Shown: positions 30,840 through 39,983 of the stretch, piece by piece
Layout of the letters: every line of letters starts with the position of its first letter
Position numbering within the stretch: position 1 is the stretch's first letter
Source: Scleromatobacter humisilvae
Lineage (GTDB): Bacteria; Pseudomonadota; Gammaproteobacteria; Burkholderiales; Burkholderiaceae_C
Reading direction: 5' to 3'
DNA: 64,000 nt
Assembly (NCBI RefSeq): GCF_023231945.1
Contig: NZ_JAJLJH010000007.1
Location: 1-64,000, forward strand
Notes under the pieces: model-generated
The model's database searches: none
What the model saw: only the letters and a program-made list of their open reading frames with translations
Told to the model about the DNA's origin: nothing
Translations under genes and position numbers: made by a program

Positions 30840-31441
30840 CGCCCGGCCTGAGGATCGGCCTGACCGGTGGCATCGGCTCCGGCAAGAGCACGGTCGCGCG
30901 ACGCCTCGCCGCGCTCGGCGCCCTGGTGGTCGACACCGACGCCGTCGCCCACGCGCTGACCGCGCCCGGCGGCGCCGCGGTTCTCGCGATCGCCGCCGCG
31001 TTCGGCCCGGACATGATCGCCGCCGACGGTGCGATGGACCGCGCGCGGATGCGCGCCCTCGTCTTCGGGCAGCCGGCGCAGCGCCAGCGCCTCGAGGCCA
31101 TCCTGCATCCGATGATCGGAGAGGCCACGCGCGCGCAGGCGTCCCGCGCACGCGCGGGACAGGCCATCGTCTTCGACGTGCCGCTGCTGACCGAATCGGG
31201 CACCTGGCGTGCGCGCGTGGATCGCGTGCTGGTCGTCGACTGCGCCGAGGCCACGCAGGTCGCGCGTGTCGTGCAGCGCTCCGGCTGGACCGCCGACGCG
31301 GTCGAACGCACGATCGCCCAGCAGGCCTCGCGCGCGCAGCGGCGCGCCATCGCCGACGCGGTGATCGTCAACGAAGACCTCGAATTGGCGCAGTTGGACG
31401 CCGAAGTCGACGCGCTGTGGGGCCACTGGGTCGCCAAATGA
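30812..31441 (+). CDS. coaE: dephospho-CoA kinase
   Basis: CoaE phosphorylates the ribose 3' hydroxyl of dephospho-CoA, the last step of coenzyme A synthesis. The 209-residue protein has the P-loop GGIGSGKST (19-27), VVDTDAVAHALTAPGG, the LHP block (ILHPMI) and VFDVPLLTESG. The ATG at 30812 lies inside the pilD 3' end, so the genes overlap by 28 bp in different frames. The pilD-coaE-zapD-yacG order is common in beta- and gammaproteobacteria. Confidence 0.95.
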   Translation: MGEHRSPGLTPGLRIGLTGGIGSGKSTVARRLAALGALVVDTDAVAHALTAPGGAAVLAIAAAFGPDMIAADGAMDRARMRALVFGQPAQRQRLEAILHPMIGEATRAQASRARAGQAIVFDVPLLTESGTWRARVDRVLVVDCAEATQVARVVQRSGWTADAVERTIAQQASRAQRRAIADAVIVNEDLELAQLDAEVDALWGHWVAK

Positions 31442-31563
31442 TGCGCGCCACTGTCGCGTTCTTGTAGGACAAAGCTGCAGATTGCGCGCACGAACACCTT
31501 TGGGGGAGCGAAGGTCGTAACGCGTGTGAAACAATCGCGTTCACTGCCGAACCAGAGAACGCC

Positions 31564-32319
31564 TTGGTCCTATACGAATATCCGTTCAACGAAGGCATCC
31601 GCACGATGCTTCGCCTCGAACACCTGTTCGACCGCATGGCCGGCCTGATCGCCCGCGACGACCCGGTCGACCACCACTACGCGCTGGCCTCGATGTTCGA
31701 GATCATGGACGTCGCCGCGCGCGCCGACCTCAAGTCCGATGTGCTCAAGGAGCTGGATCGCCACAAGCAGCAGCTGATGAGCTATCGCGGCAACCCGGCC
31801 ATCTCGGAGGCCGTGCTCGACGACGTCATCACGCGCATCGACGTGGCGTTCAAGGATCTCAACGAATCGCCCGGCAAGGCCGGCCAGGCGCTGACGGCCA
31901 ACGAGTGGCTGATGAGCATCCGCAGCCGCATCGGCATCCCGGGCGGCACCTGCGCGTTCGACCTGCCCGCCTACTACGCGTGGCAGCAGCACCCGGCCGA
32001 GCAGCGCCGCGCCGACCTCGTGCGCTGGACGGATACCCTGGCGCCGCTGTCGATCTCGCTGCACCTGCTGCTGGGCCTGCTGCGCGAATCCGGCGTGCCG
32101 CACAAGGTGGTGGCCAACGGCGGCCAGTACCAGCAGAGCCTGCCCACGGCGCGCACCTACCACCTGCTGCGCGTCAAGCTGCCGCTGGAGGCCGACCTGG
32201 TGCCGGAGATCAGCGGCCACCGGTTGATGGTATCGATCCGCCTGATGAAGGCCGACGCCGAGGGCCGGCTGAGGCCCGTGACCGAGGACTGCGCGTTCGA
32301 ACTGGCGCTCTGCGCCTGA
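31564..32319 (+). CDS. zapD: cell division protein ZapD
   Basis: ZapD (YacF) bundles FtsZ filaments at the division site. The 251-residue protein begins VLYEYPFNEGIRTMLRLEHLF, the family signature, and continues with the helical domain and the C-terminal beta domain (HLLRVKLP ... ISGHRLMVSIRLM). The start codon is TTG at 31564. It lies 122 bp after coaE and 22 bp before yacG. Confidence 0.94.
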   Translation: MVLYEYPFNEGIRTMLRLEHLFDRMAGLIARDDPVDHHYALASMFEIMDVAARADLKSDVLKELDRHKQQLMSYRGNPAISEAVLDDVITRIDVAFKDLNESPGKAGQALTANEWLMSIRSRIGIPGGTCAFDLPAYYAWQQHPAEQRRADLVRWTDTLAPLSISLHLLLGLLRESGVPHKVVANGGQYQQSLPTARTYHLLRVKLPLEADLVPEISGHRLMVSIRLMKADAEGRLRPVTEDCAFELALCA

Positions 32320-32341
32320 GACCCTGGCAAGAGACGAAGAC

Positions 32342-32560
32342 ATGAGTGCGTCCGCAATTCCCCCCGGCCTTCAAGGGCCCGAGCGCGACATCACCTGCCC
32401 GGCCTGTCGCAAGCCCTGCAAGTACGGCCCGTCGAACGAGGCACGCCCGTTCTGCAGCCTGCGCTGCCGCAACGGCGACTTCGGCGCCTGGGCGACCGAG
32501 AGCTACCGCGTGCCGGCGGCGCCGGATCCGACGGCGGAACAGGATTCGGAAGGCGACTAG
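32342..32560 (+). CDS. yacG: DNA gyrase inhibitor YacG
   Basis: YacG is a small zinc protein that binds GyrB and blocks gyrase DNA binding. The 72-residue protein has the C-x2-C-x15-C-x3-C zinc site at Cys19, Cys22, Cys38 and Cys42, the PFCSLRCRNGDFGAWATESYRVP block and an acidic tail. It follows zapD as usual. Confidence 0.95.
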   Translation: MSASAIPPGLQGPERDITCPACRKPCKYGPSNEARPFCSLRCRNGDFGAWATESYRVPAAPDPTAEQDSEGD

Positions 32561-32605
32561 GCATCGGCGCGACGGGCGGTCGCCGAACGCGCCCGGCCGC
32601 TGCTG

Positions 32606-33802
32606 TTAGGCGTCGACGCCCAGCCACTCCCGCAACACCTCCGCCGTGTGCTCGCCCAGCATCGGCGGCCCGCGGTCATAGGCCACCGGCGAGGCCGACA
32701 TCCGGATCGGATTGGCCACGCCCGGCACCGTGCCCGCCATCGTGTGTGGCAGGGTGATGCGCAGGCCGCGCGCGATCACCTGGGGGTCGGCGAAGACCTC
32801 GTCGAGCCGGTTGATCGGCCCGCAGGGCACGCCGGCCGATTCGAGCGCGACGATCCACTCGTGCGTCGTGCGCATCACGGTCGCCTGGCGCAGCAGCGGG
32901 ATCAGCTCGGCGCGGTGCTTCACGCGGGCCGCGTTGGTCGCGAAGCGCTCGTCGCGCGACCACTCGGACTTGCCCGCGACCTCGCAGAACTTCCCGAACT
33001 GGCCGTCGTTGCCGACCGCAAGGATCATGTCGCCGTCGGCGGTCGGGAAATCCTGGTACGGCACGATGTTCGGGTGCGCGTTGCCCATGCGGCGCGGGGT
33101 CATCCCGCCGATCAGATGGTTGGCGGTCTGGTTGGCCAGGCAGGCGACCTGCACGTCCAGCAGCGCGAGGTCGATGTGCTGGCCCTCGCCGGTGCGGTCG
33201 CGGTGCGCGAGCGCGGCCAGCACGCCGACCGTCGCATACAGGCCGGTGAGGATGTCGGTCAGCGCGACGCCCACCTTCTGCGGGCCGGCGCCCTCTTCAC
33301 CGTCGGCGCGGCCGGTGACGCTCATCAGCCCGCCCATGCCCTGGATCAGGAAGTCGTAGCCGGCGCGCTGGGCGTACGGGCCCGTCTGGCCGAAGCCGGT
33401 GATCGAGCAGTAGACGAGGCCGGGCTTCATCTTCAACAGGGTGGCGTGGTCGAGCCCGTATTGCTCGAGCCCGCCGACCTTGAAGTTCTCGAGGACGACG
33501 TCGGCCTCCATCGCAAGCCGCTTGACCAGCGCCTGGCCCTCGGGGTCGGCGATGTCGATGGTGACCGAGCGCTTGTTGCGGTTGGCGCAGAAGTAGTACG
33601 CGGCGTCGCGCGTCTGCTCGCCGGCCGCGTCCTTCAGCCACGGCGGGCCCCACGAACGCGTGTCGTCGCCGGCGCCGGGGCGCTCGACCTTGACGACGTC
33701 GGCACCCAGATCGGCCAGCAGTTGACCGCACCACGGGCCCGCGAGCACGCGCGACAGGTCGAGAACCTTGACGCCTTGCAGCGCGCGCGGCGACGTCGTC
33801 AT
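32606..33802 (-). CDS. CaiB/BaiF family CoA-transferase, probably acting on glutarate
   Basis: Family III CoA-transferases move CoA between carboxylic acids through an enzyme aspartyl-CoA thioester. The 398-residue protein has GVKVLDLSRVLAGPWCGQLLADLGADVVKVE, NRNKRSVTID, the catalytic Asp in HIDLALLDVQVACL, and the glycine loop GNDGQFGKF. It begins 1 bp after glutaryl-CoA dehydrogenase, so a succinyl-CoA:glutarate CoA-transferase role, feeding GcdH, is the natural reading; substrate identity is inferred from context. Confidence 0.88.
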   Translation of the reverse strand: MTTSPRALQGVKVLDLSRVLAGPWCGQLLADLGADVVKVERPGAGDDTRSWGPPWLKDAAGEQTRDAAYYFCANRNKRSVTIDIADPEGQALVKRLAMEADVVLENFKVGGLEQYGLDHATLLKMKPGLVYCSITGFGQTGPYAQRAGYDFLIQGMGGLMSVTGRADGEEGAGPQKVGVALTDILTGLYATVGVLAALAHRDRTGEGQHIDLALLDVQVACLANQTANHLIGGMTPRRMGNAHPNIVPYQDFPTADGDMILAVGNDGQFGKFCEVAGKSEWSRDERFATNAARVKHRAELIPLLRQATVMRTTHEWIVALESAGVPCGPINRLDEVFADPQVIARGLRITLPHTMAGTVPGVANPIRMSASPVAYDRGPPMLGEHTAEVLREWLGVDA

Positions 33803-33803
33803 G

Positions 33804-34985
33804 TCAGAAGGCCGCGATGCCGGTCATCGCACGGCCGAGGATCAGCGCGTGGATGTCGTGCGTGCCTTCGTAGGTGTTGACCACCTCGAGGTTGACCAGG
33901 TGGCGCGCGATGCCGAACTCGTCGGAGATGCCGTTGCCGCCCAGCATGTCGCGCGCGACGCGCGCGATGTCCAGCGACTTGCCGCAGGAGTTGCGCTTCA
34001 TGATCGACGTGATCTCCACCGCGGCCGTGCCCTCGTCCTTCATGCGGCCCAGGCGCAGGCAGCCTTGCAGGCCCAGCGTGATCTCGGTCTGCATGTCGGC
34101 CAGCTTCTTCTGCACCAGCTGGTTGGCGGCGAGCGGCTTGCCGAATTGCTTGCGATCGAGCGTGTACTGGCGCGCGGTGTGCCAGCAGTCTTCCGCGGCG
34201 CCGAGCGCTCCCCAGGCGATGCCGTAGCGCGCCGAATTCAGGCAGGTGAACGGGCCCTTCAGGCCGCGCACGTCGGGGAAGGCGTTCTCTTCGGGGCAGA
34301 AGACGTCGTCCATCACGATCTCGCCGGTGATGGACGCGCGCAGGCCCACCTTGCCGTGGATCGCGGGCGCCGACAGGCCCTTCCAGCCCTTCTCCAGCAC
34401 GAACCCGCGGATCGCGCCCTCGTCGTCCTTGGCCCAGACCACGAAGACATCGGCGACCGGCGAGTTGGTGATCCACATCTTGGCGCCGGTCAGCGAGTAG
34501 CCGCCATCGACCTTGCGCGCGCGCGTGACCATGCTGCCCGGGTCGGAGCCGTGGTTCGGCTCGGTCAGGCCGAAGCAGCCGATCCACTCGCCGGTGGCCA
34601 GCCTGGGCAGGTACTTCTGTTTCGTCGCCTCGTTGCCGAATTCGTTGATGGGCACCATCACCAGCGAGCTCTGCACGCTCATCATCGAGCGGTAGCCGGA
34701 GTCGACCCGCTCGACCTCGCGCGCGATCAGACCGTAGCTGACGTAGTTCAGGCCGGCGCCGCCGTACTGCTCGGGGATGGTCGGGCCCAGCAGGCCCAGT
34801 GCGCCCATCTCCGGGAAGATCGAGCTGTCCATCTTCTCGTGGCGGAAGGCCTCGAGCACGCGGGGCTTGAGCTTGTCCTGGCAGTAGGCGCGCGCCGAAT
34901 CGACCACCATGCGCTCGTCGTCGGTCAGCTGTTCGGACAGCAGCAGCGGGTCATCCCAGTGGAAGCTGGCGCGGTTGGAGGTCAT
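33804..34985 (-). CDS. gcdH: glutaryl-CoA dehydrogenase
   Basis: GcdH is an FAD enzyme that oxidises and decarboxylates glutaryl-CoA to crotonyl-CoA in lysine and tryptophan breakdown. The 393-residue protein has [18 protein letters not shown] and [18 protein letters not shown] from the ACAD core. The catalytic base is Glu373 in [19 protein letters not shown], which is the GcdH form of the motif. ATG 34985 gives the family length. A strong promoter lies upstream and a LysR gene is divergent. Confidence 0.95.
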   Translation of the reverse strand: MTSNRASFHWDDPLLLSEQLTDDERMVVDSARAYCQDKLKPRVLEAFRHEKMDSSIFPEMGALGLLGPTIPEQYGGAGLNYVSYGLIAREVERVDSGYRSMMSVQSSLVMVPINEFGNEATKQKYLPRLATGEWIGCFGLTEPNHGSDPGSMVTRARKVDGGYSLTGAKMWITNSPVADVFVVWAKDDEGAIRGFVLEKGWKGLSAPAIHGKVGLRASITGEIVMDDVFCPEENAFPDVRGLKGPFTCLNSARYGIAWGALGAAEDCWHTARQYTLDRKQFGKPLAANQLVQKKLADMQTEITLGLQGCLRLGRMKDEGTAAVEITSIMKRNSCGKSLDIARVARDMLGGNGISDEFGIARHLVNLEVVNTYEGTHDIHALILGRAMTGIAAF

Positions 34986-35049
34986 GGCGGGAGTCCTTGG
35001 ACAGGCAATTGGAAGCGATGACGGGATGCGTCTTTCGCACGAATACGGC

Positions 35050-35078
35050 ACTATAGGCGGCCGGATCGACCCGAACAA
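35050..35078 (-). promoter_or_regulatory. sigma-70 promoter of gcdH
   Basis: On the minus strand TTGTTC (35078-35073) and TATAGT (35055-35050) are 17 bp apart. A start near 35043 would leave about 58 nt before the ATG at 34985. Confidence 0.65.
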
Positions 35079-35106
35079 CCGCTTTATCCGCACCGACCTG
35101 TGCACA

Positions 35107-35121
35107 ATACGCACTCCGTAT
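35107..35121 (+). promoter_or_regulatory. LysR-type operator between gcdH and its regulator
   Basis: ATAC-N7-GTAT fits the T-N11-A rule of LysR sites and overlaps the ATG of the divergent regulator gene. A related half-site (ATACGGCACTATAG) covers the gcdH -10 box at 35043-35056. The layout would allow autorepression and control of gcdH. Confidence 0.45.
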
Positions 35122-36013
35122 GAGACGCAAGCTCCCTTCCACCAGCGCGCTCGAGGCCTTCGAGGCCGCCGCGCGCCACCAGAGCTTCACCAAGGCCGCC
35201 GAGGAGCTGTCGGTGACGCAGAGCGCCGTCTGCCGCCAGATCGGCGCGCTGGAGACCTTCCTCGATGTCCGGCTGTTCCGCCGCACTCGCCGCGGCGTCA
35301 TGCTGACCGAGGCCGGGCTGGACTACAGCCGCAGCGTGAGCGCCCGCCTCGACGAGGTCGAGCGGGACACGCTCGAGCTGATGGCGCGCGGCGGCCGCGG
35401 CAGCTCGCTGGAGCTGGCCGTCGTGCCCACCTTCGGCACGCGCTGGCTGTTGCCGCGCCTGCCGGCGTTCCAGCGCGCGCATCCGCACGTCGTCGTGCAC
35501 CTGAGCTCGCGCACGCGGCCGTTCCTGTTCTCCGACACCCCGTTCGACGCCGCGATCCACGCCGGCGAGACCGGCTCCGCCGCCTGGCCCGGCACCGAGA
35601 CGCGCTTCCTGATGACGGAGTCGCTGATCGCCGTCGCCAGTCCCGCCCTGGCCGCCGAACGCCCGCGCACCGCGGCCGACTGGGCCAGGCTGCCGCTGCT
35701 GCAGCAGTCGACCCGGCCGTATGCCTGGCGCCAGTTCTTCGACGGCCTGGGCCTGGTCGTGCCGCAGGCGATGGCCGGGCCGCGCATGGAGCTGTTCTCC
35801 ATGCTCACCGAGGCCGCCGTGCACGGCATGGGCGTGGCGTTGGCGCCGCCGTTCTTCGTGCAGGAGGAGCTGGCGCAGGGGCGGCTGGTCGACATCGCGC
35901 CGCGGCCGGTGGGCGGACAGCGTGCCTATTCGCTGATCTACCCGGAGCACAAGGCCGAGTTGCCGGCGTTGCAGGCCTTCGCGGCGTGGTTGCAGGCCCA
36001 GGCCGCAGCCTAA
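35120..36013 (+). CDS. LysR family transcriptional regulator of the glutaryl-CoA genes
   Basis: The 297-residue protein has an N-terminal winged helix ([20 protein letters not shown] with the recognition helix [13 protein letters not shown]) and a periplasmic-binding-like effector domain (from about residue 90, [21 protein letters not shown]). The sequence is of the GcvA/GcdR-like subgroup. It is divergent from gcdH across 134 bp that hold a promoter and a T-N11-A site, so regulating gcdH and the CoA-transferase is likely. Confidence 0.9.
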   Translation: MRRKLPSTSALEAFEAAARHQSFTKAAEELSVTQSAVCRQIGALETFLDVRLFRRTRRGVMLTEAGLDYSRSVSARLDEVERDTLELMARGGRGSSLELAVVPTFGTRWLLPRLPAFQRAHPHVVVHLSSRTRPFLFSDTPFDAAIHAGETGSAAWPGTETRFLMTESLIAVASPALAAERPRTAADWARLPLLQQSTRPYAWRQFFDGLGLVVPQAMAGPRMELFSMLTEAAVHGMGVALAPPFFVQEELAQGRLVDIAPRPVGGQRAYSLIYPEHKAELPALQAFAAWLQAQAAA

Positions 36014-36100
36014 TTCCTAATCCGATTGAGCTTATCGGTTCGGCGAGGAAGGCCGCTCTGCGACAATAGCGGGTTTCCCCCGACCTGCCGACATCCGACC

Positions 36101-36877
36101 ATGAGTGCCTTCAACGAAGAGCGCGTGCTGAGCGTGCATCACTGGACCGACCGCCTGTTCAGCTTCACCACCACGCGTGACGCCTCGCTGCGGTTCTCGA
36201 ACGGGCACTTCACGATGATCGGCCTGCGCAAGGAGGACGGCAAGCCGCTGCTGCGCGCCTACTCGATCGCGAGCGCGAACTACGAGGAGCACCTCGAGTT
36301 CCTGTCGATCAAGGTGCCCGACGGCCCGCTCACTTCGCGCCTGCAGCACATCCAGGTCGGCGACACCATCATCGTCGGCCGCAAGCCCACCGGCACGCTG
36401 CTGATCGACTACCTGCTGCCGGCCAAGCGGCTCTACCTGCTGTCCACCGGCACCGGCGTCGCGCCGTTCCTCAGCATCATCCGCGACCCCGAGACCTACG
36501 AGCGCTTCGAGCAGGTCATCCTCGTGCACGGCACGCGCCAGGTCAACGAGCTGGCGTACCACGACTTCATCGACGAGCACCTGCCCAAGCACGAACTGCT
36601 GGGCGAGATCCTCAGCGGCAAGCTGCTGTATTACCCGACGGTCACGCGCGAGGCGTTCCGCAACACCGGCCGTGTCACCACGCTGCTGGAAAACGGTAAG
36701 CTCGCCGCCGACCTCGGCCTGCCGCCGCTGAACCCGGCCGAAGACCGCGTGATGATCTGCGGCAGCCCCGAGATGCTGCGCGACCTCAAGGCCATGATGG
36801 AAGCGCGCGGCTTCAACGAAGGCAACACGACGAAGCCGGGCGACTACGTCATCGAGCGCGCGTTCGTCGAACAGTAA
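36101..36877 (+). CDS. fpr: ferredoxin/flavodoxin-NADP+ reductase
   Basis: Fpr passes electrons between NADPH and ferredoxin or flavodoxin through FAD. The 258-residue protein has the FAD-binding LLRAYSIASANYEEHLEFLSIKV split across the R-x-Y-S motif, then the NADP domain with LLSTGTGVAPFLSIIRD, VHGTRQVNELAY and the C-terminal VMICGSPEML block; it ends FVEQ. The ATG at 36101 gives the family length; upstream in-frame codons are non-conserved. A 10-bp GC hairpin follows the gene near 36908-36938. Confidence 0.94.
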   Translation: MSAFNEERVLSVHHWTDRLFSFTTTRDASLRFSNGHFTMIGLRKEDGKPLLRAYSIASANYEEHLEFLSIKVPDGPLTSRLQHIQVGDTIIVGRKPTGTLLIDYLLPAKRLYLLSTGTGVAPFLSIIRDPETYERFEQVILVHGTRQVNELAYHDFIDEHLPKHELLGEILSGKLLYYPTVTREAFRNTGRVTTLLENGKLAADLGLPPLNPAEDRVMICGSPEMLRDLKAMMEARGFNEGNTTKPGDYVIERAFVEQ

Positions 36878-36995
36878 GCGTCGCGCTGCGACGAAGAGGC
36901 GATTTCGAGGGCTGGGCGCCGGCGGTGCCCGGCCCTCGATGCGTTAAGCTTCTCGTTTCCCCGCGCAGGCCGCGTGCCGGCCCATCCGTTCGCCC

Positions 36996-37349
36996 ATGTC
37001 GTTGCAAGCCCTTCGCCGCTGGATCGCGCGGCACCCGCTGTCGTGGGTGCTGGGCCTGGCGTTGGCGCTCGGCGGCGCGCAGTTCGCGGCCGCGGCGCAC
37101 GAATACACGCACGTGGCCAGCGCCGCCGCGTCGTCGCACGACGACTCGCATGCGAACGCGACGCACGACTGCCCCACCTGCCTGCTCGCGGCCGCGCTCG
37201 GTGGTGCCGCGCCGGCACCTGCGGCCATCGTCCTGATCGCCCCGCGGGCCGACGCGCCCGCCCCGGCACGGATCGAGCGCGACTTCGCGCCGCGCGTCGT
37301 GGTGCCGTACGCGTCGCGCGCGCCGCCGGCGCCAGCCGTCACCGCCTGA
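36996..37349 (+). CDS. small His-rich exported or membrane protein of the metal-uptake cluster
   Basis: The 117-residue protein has one hydrophobic N-terminal segment (LSWVLGLALALGGAQFAAA), then a His/Asp-rich stretch with HEYTH, SSHDDSHANATHDCPTC (six His and two Cys in about 30 residues) and a Pro/Ala-rich tail. The layout recalls DUF2946-like proteins that lie beside metal-uptake genes. The His/Cys stretch could bind zinc or copper in the periplasm. First of four plus-strand genes ending with an ABC permease. No metal-regulator box is obvious upstream. Confidence 0.65.
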   Translation: MSLQALRRWIARHPLSWVLGLALALGGAQFAAAAHEYTHVASAAASSHDDSHANATHDCPTCLLAAALGGAAPAPAAIVLIAPRADAPAPARIERDFAPRVVVPYASRAPPAPAVTA

Positions 37350-37515
37350 CGCCTGAACGCCGTTCGCCGCCTCGCGCGCGACGGTCGCATCGAACCCGCC
37401 CGGTTCGCTCACCCTGCACCCCGGCGCGCCGCCGCCACCGGCCGCGCGCCACGACGACTCCCCTGCCCGCCCGCGCGTCACGCGCGAGCGCGCGCGCGAG
37501 TCGGGAGATCCGTCC

Positions 37516-39030
37516 ATGTCCGTCCACCCCCACGCCGCCGGCCGCGCGCCGGCGCCGTCCTTTCGACCGATCCGCCTCGTCGCCGCGCTCGCGCTGGCCG
37601 TGGGCCTGCAAAGCGCGGCGCTGGCCTCGCCGGCGAGCGACATCGCCGACCTGAAGAAGGCGCTCGCGGCGATGAAGTCCGACTACGACAAGCGCATCGG
37701 CGCGCTCGAGTCGCAGCTGCACGACACCCAGGCCGAGCTTGCCAAGGCCCGGTCCGCGAACGCCGCGGCGCCGGTGGCGACAGCGTCCGCGCCCGCGCCC
37801 GCGACCGCCGTCGCCGAAGGCCCCGCTTCGGTCGCCCCGATCGCGCCGCCGGCGACGGTGGCGGTCGACACGAGCGTCGCCGCGCCCACGGCCGAAGCCA
37901 GCGGCGGTGCGACCGCCTTCAACCCGCAGATCTCGCTGATCCTGTCGGGCACCTACGCGCACACCTCGCAGGATCCCGGCCAGGCGCGCATCACCGGCTT
38001 CGCGCTTCCGCCGGGCGCCGAGATCGGCGTCGGCTCGCGCGGCTTCTCGCTTGCCGAGTCCGAGCTCGCGCTGGCCGCCAACATCGATCCCTGGCTGGCC
38101 GGCAACATCAACCTGTCGATCACCGGCGACGACACCATCTCGGCCGAAGAGGCGTTCATCACGACGACCGCGCTGCCCAACGGCTTCGTGCTGAAGGCCG
38201 GCCGCTTCTTCTCGGGCATAGGCTACCTCAACAGCCAGCACAGCCACACCTGGGACTTCGTCGACAACCCGATCGCCTATCAAGCGATGCTGGGCACGCA
38301 GTACGCCGACGACGGCGTGCAGCTGCACTGGCTCGCGCCCACCGACCAGTACATGGAGTTCGGCCTCGAGGCCGGCCGGGGCCGCAGCTTCCCGGGCGAC
38401 AACGCCAGCCGCAACGCGGCCGGCATGACGGCGTTCACCTTCCACACCGGCGGCGACATCGGCGACAGCATCTCGTGGCGCGGCGGCCTGTCGTTCCTGC
38501 AGACGCAGTCCAACGGCCAGACGCTGCTGTTCACCAACGCCGACGACCTCGGCGCCGCCGCCGGCTTCACCGGCCGCACGCGCGTGGCCATCGCCGACGG
38601 CGTCATGAAATGGGCGCCCAACGGCAACGCCACGCACACCTACTTCAAGCTGCAGGGCGAATACATCCAGAGCCGCCGCAGCGGCGACCTCTCGGGGCTG
38701 CCCGGCGTCGGGGAGAACTCGCTGCGCGAGATCCAGTCCGGCGGCTACATCCAGGGCGTCTACCAGTTCATGCCGATGTGGCGCGTGGGCCTGCGCACCG
38801 AGCGCCTCGATCCGGGCCACGCGAACTTCGGCGAGGCCGGCTTCCTCGGGCTCGCCGGCAACGGCTACCACCCGACCAAGAACTCGATCATGGTGGACTT
38901 CAGCGAGAGCGAGTTCGCCCGCTTCCGCCTGCAGTTCGCGCAGGACCGCACCCGCCAGGGCTTCGTCGACAACCAATTCCTGCTGCAGTACCAGACCGCG
39001 CTCGGCGCGCACGGTGCGCACGCGTACTGA
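37516..39030 (+). CDS. outer-membrane barrel with N-terminal coiled coil, metal-uptake cluster
   Basis: The 504-residue protein has a signal peptide (LVAALALAVGLQSAALA, cleavage near residue 37). A coiled coil of about 50 residues follows (DIADLKKALAAMKSDYDKRI, GALESQLHDTQAELAKA), then an Ala/Pro linker and a barrel from about residue 135 with strands such as ISLILSGTYAHTSQD, LRTERLDPGH and FARFRLQFAQDRT. The coiled coil probably spans toward peptidoglycan, as in OprP/O-like porins. It lies 26 bp before the binding-protein gene, so a role in metal entry is inferred. Confidence 0.75.
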   Translation: MSVHPHAAGRAPAPSFRPIRLVAALALAVGLQSAALASPASDIADLKKALAAMKSDYDKRIGALESQLHDTQAELAKARSANAAAPVATASAPAPATAVAEGPASVAPIAPPATVAVDTSVAAPTAEASGGATAFNPQISLILSGTYAHTSQDPGQARITGFALPPGAEIGVGSRGFSLAESELALAANIDPWLAGNINLSITGDDTISAEEAFITTTALPNGFVLKAGRFFSGIGYLNSQHSHTWDFVDNPIAYQAMLGTQYADDGVQLHWLAPTDQYMEFGLEAGRGRSFPGDNASRNAAGMTAFTFHTGGDIGDSISWRGGLSFLQTQSNGQTLLFTNADDLGAAAGFTGRTRVAIADGVMKWAPNGNATHTYFKLQGEYIQSRRSGDLSGLPGVGENSLREIQSGGYIQGVYQFMPMWRVGLRTERLDPGHANFGEAGFLGLAGNGYHPTKNSIMVDFSESEFARFRLQFAQDRTRQGFVDNQFLLQYQTALGAHGAHAY

Positions 39031-39055
39031 TCACCGCCTTCGAAGGAACGACCTC

Positions 39056-39970
39056 ATGACCCCGTCTCTCAAGACCGCCGCAATGGCGGCGTTCGCACTG
39101 TCCGCCGCGCTCGCGCTGCCCGCCCACGCCGCCGTCAAGGTACTCGCCTGCGAACCCGAATGGGGCGCGCTGACGCAGGAGATCGGCGGCGACCTCGTCG
39201 ACGTCGGCGTCGCCACCACCGCGATGCAGGATCCCCACCAGGTGCAGGCCAAGCCCAGCCTGATCTCGCGTGCGCGCAACGCCGACATGGTGGTGTGCAC
39301 CGGCGCCGAACTCGAGATCGGCTGGCTGCCGGTGCTGCTGCAGCAGTCCGGCAACCCGCGGCTGCAGCCGGGCCAGCCGGGCAACTTCGCGGCCGCCGAC
39401 TTCGTGCGCAAGCTCGACGTGCCCAAGCAGGTCGACCGCAACCAGGGCGACGTGCACCCGGACGGCAACCCGCACATCCAGACCGACCCGCGCAACATCG
39501 CGCTGGTGGCGACGGCCCTGACGGCGCGCCTCGCGCTGGTCGACCCCGCGCATGCGGCGCAGTACCAGCAGCGCGGCGCCGCGTTCTCGCAGAAGTGGCA
39601 GGCCAACCTGCAGCGCTGGGCCGCGCAGGCCAAGCCGCTGCGCGGCGTCGCGATCGCCGCGCACCACAAGGCCTACGCGTACATGGAGGACTGGCTGGGC
39701 CTGGCCGAGGTCGCGGTGCTCGAGCCGAAGCCGGGCGTCGAGCCGAGCGCGTCGCACCTCGAGGAAGTGCTGGAGACGCTGAAGACGCGTCCCGCGAAGA
39801 TGGTCATCTACTCGGCCTACCAGGATCCCAAGCCCGACGAATGGCTCAGCGAGCACGCCCACATCCCCGCCGTGAAGATCGCGTTCACGGTCGGCGGCAC
39901 CGACGGTGCCAAGGACCTGACCGGCCTGTTCGACGACACCGTCGCGCGCCTGCTGGCAGCGCTGAAGTGA
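39056..39970 (+). CDS. metal ABC transporter substrate-binding protein, zinc type
   Basis: The 304-residue protein has a signal peptide (AAMAAFALSAALALPAHA) and a cluster A-I (TroA/ZnuA) fold. Likely metal ligands are His in DPHQVQAKPS, His in DGNPHIQTDPRN, His in IAAHHKAYAYMEDWLG and an acidic residue in YSAYQDPKPDEW. The usual long His-rich loop of ZnuA is absent. I chose ATG 39056, with GAAGGAA 8 bp upstream, over the start at 39014, which overlaps the barrel gene. It is followed 13 bp later by the permease gene. Confidence 0.86.
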   Translation: MTPSLKTAAMAAFALSAALALPAHAAVKVLACEPEWGALTQEIGGDLVDVGVATTAMQDPHQVQAKPSLISRARNADMVVCTGAELEIGWLPVLLQQSGNPRLQPGQPGNFAAADFVRKLDVPKQVDRNQGDVHPDGNPHIQTDPRNIALVATALTARLALVDPAHAAQYQQRGAAFSQKWQANLQRWAAQAKPLRGVAIAAHHKAYAYMEDWLGLAEVAVLEPKPGVEPSASHLEEVLETLKTRPAKMVIYSAYQDPKPDEWLSEHAHIPAVKIAFTVGGTDGAKDLTGLFDDTVARLLAALK

Positions 39971-39983
39971 CGGAGCGATCGCG

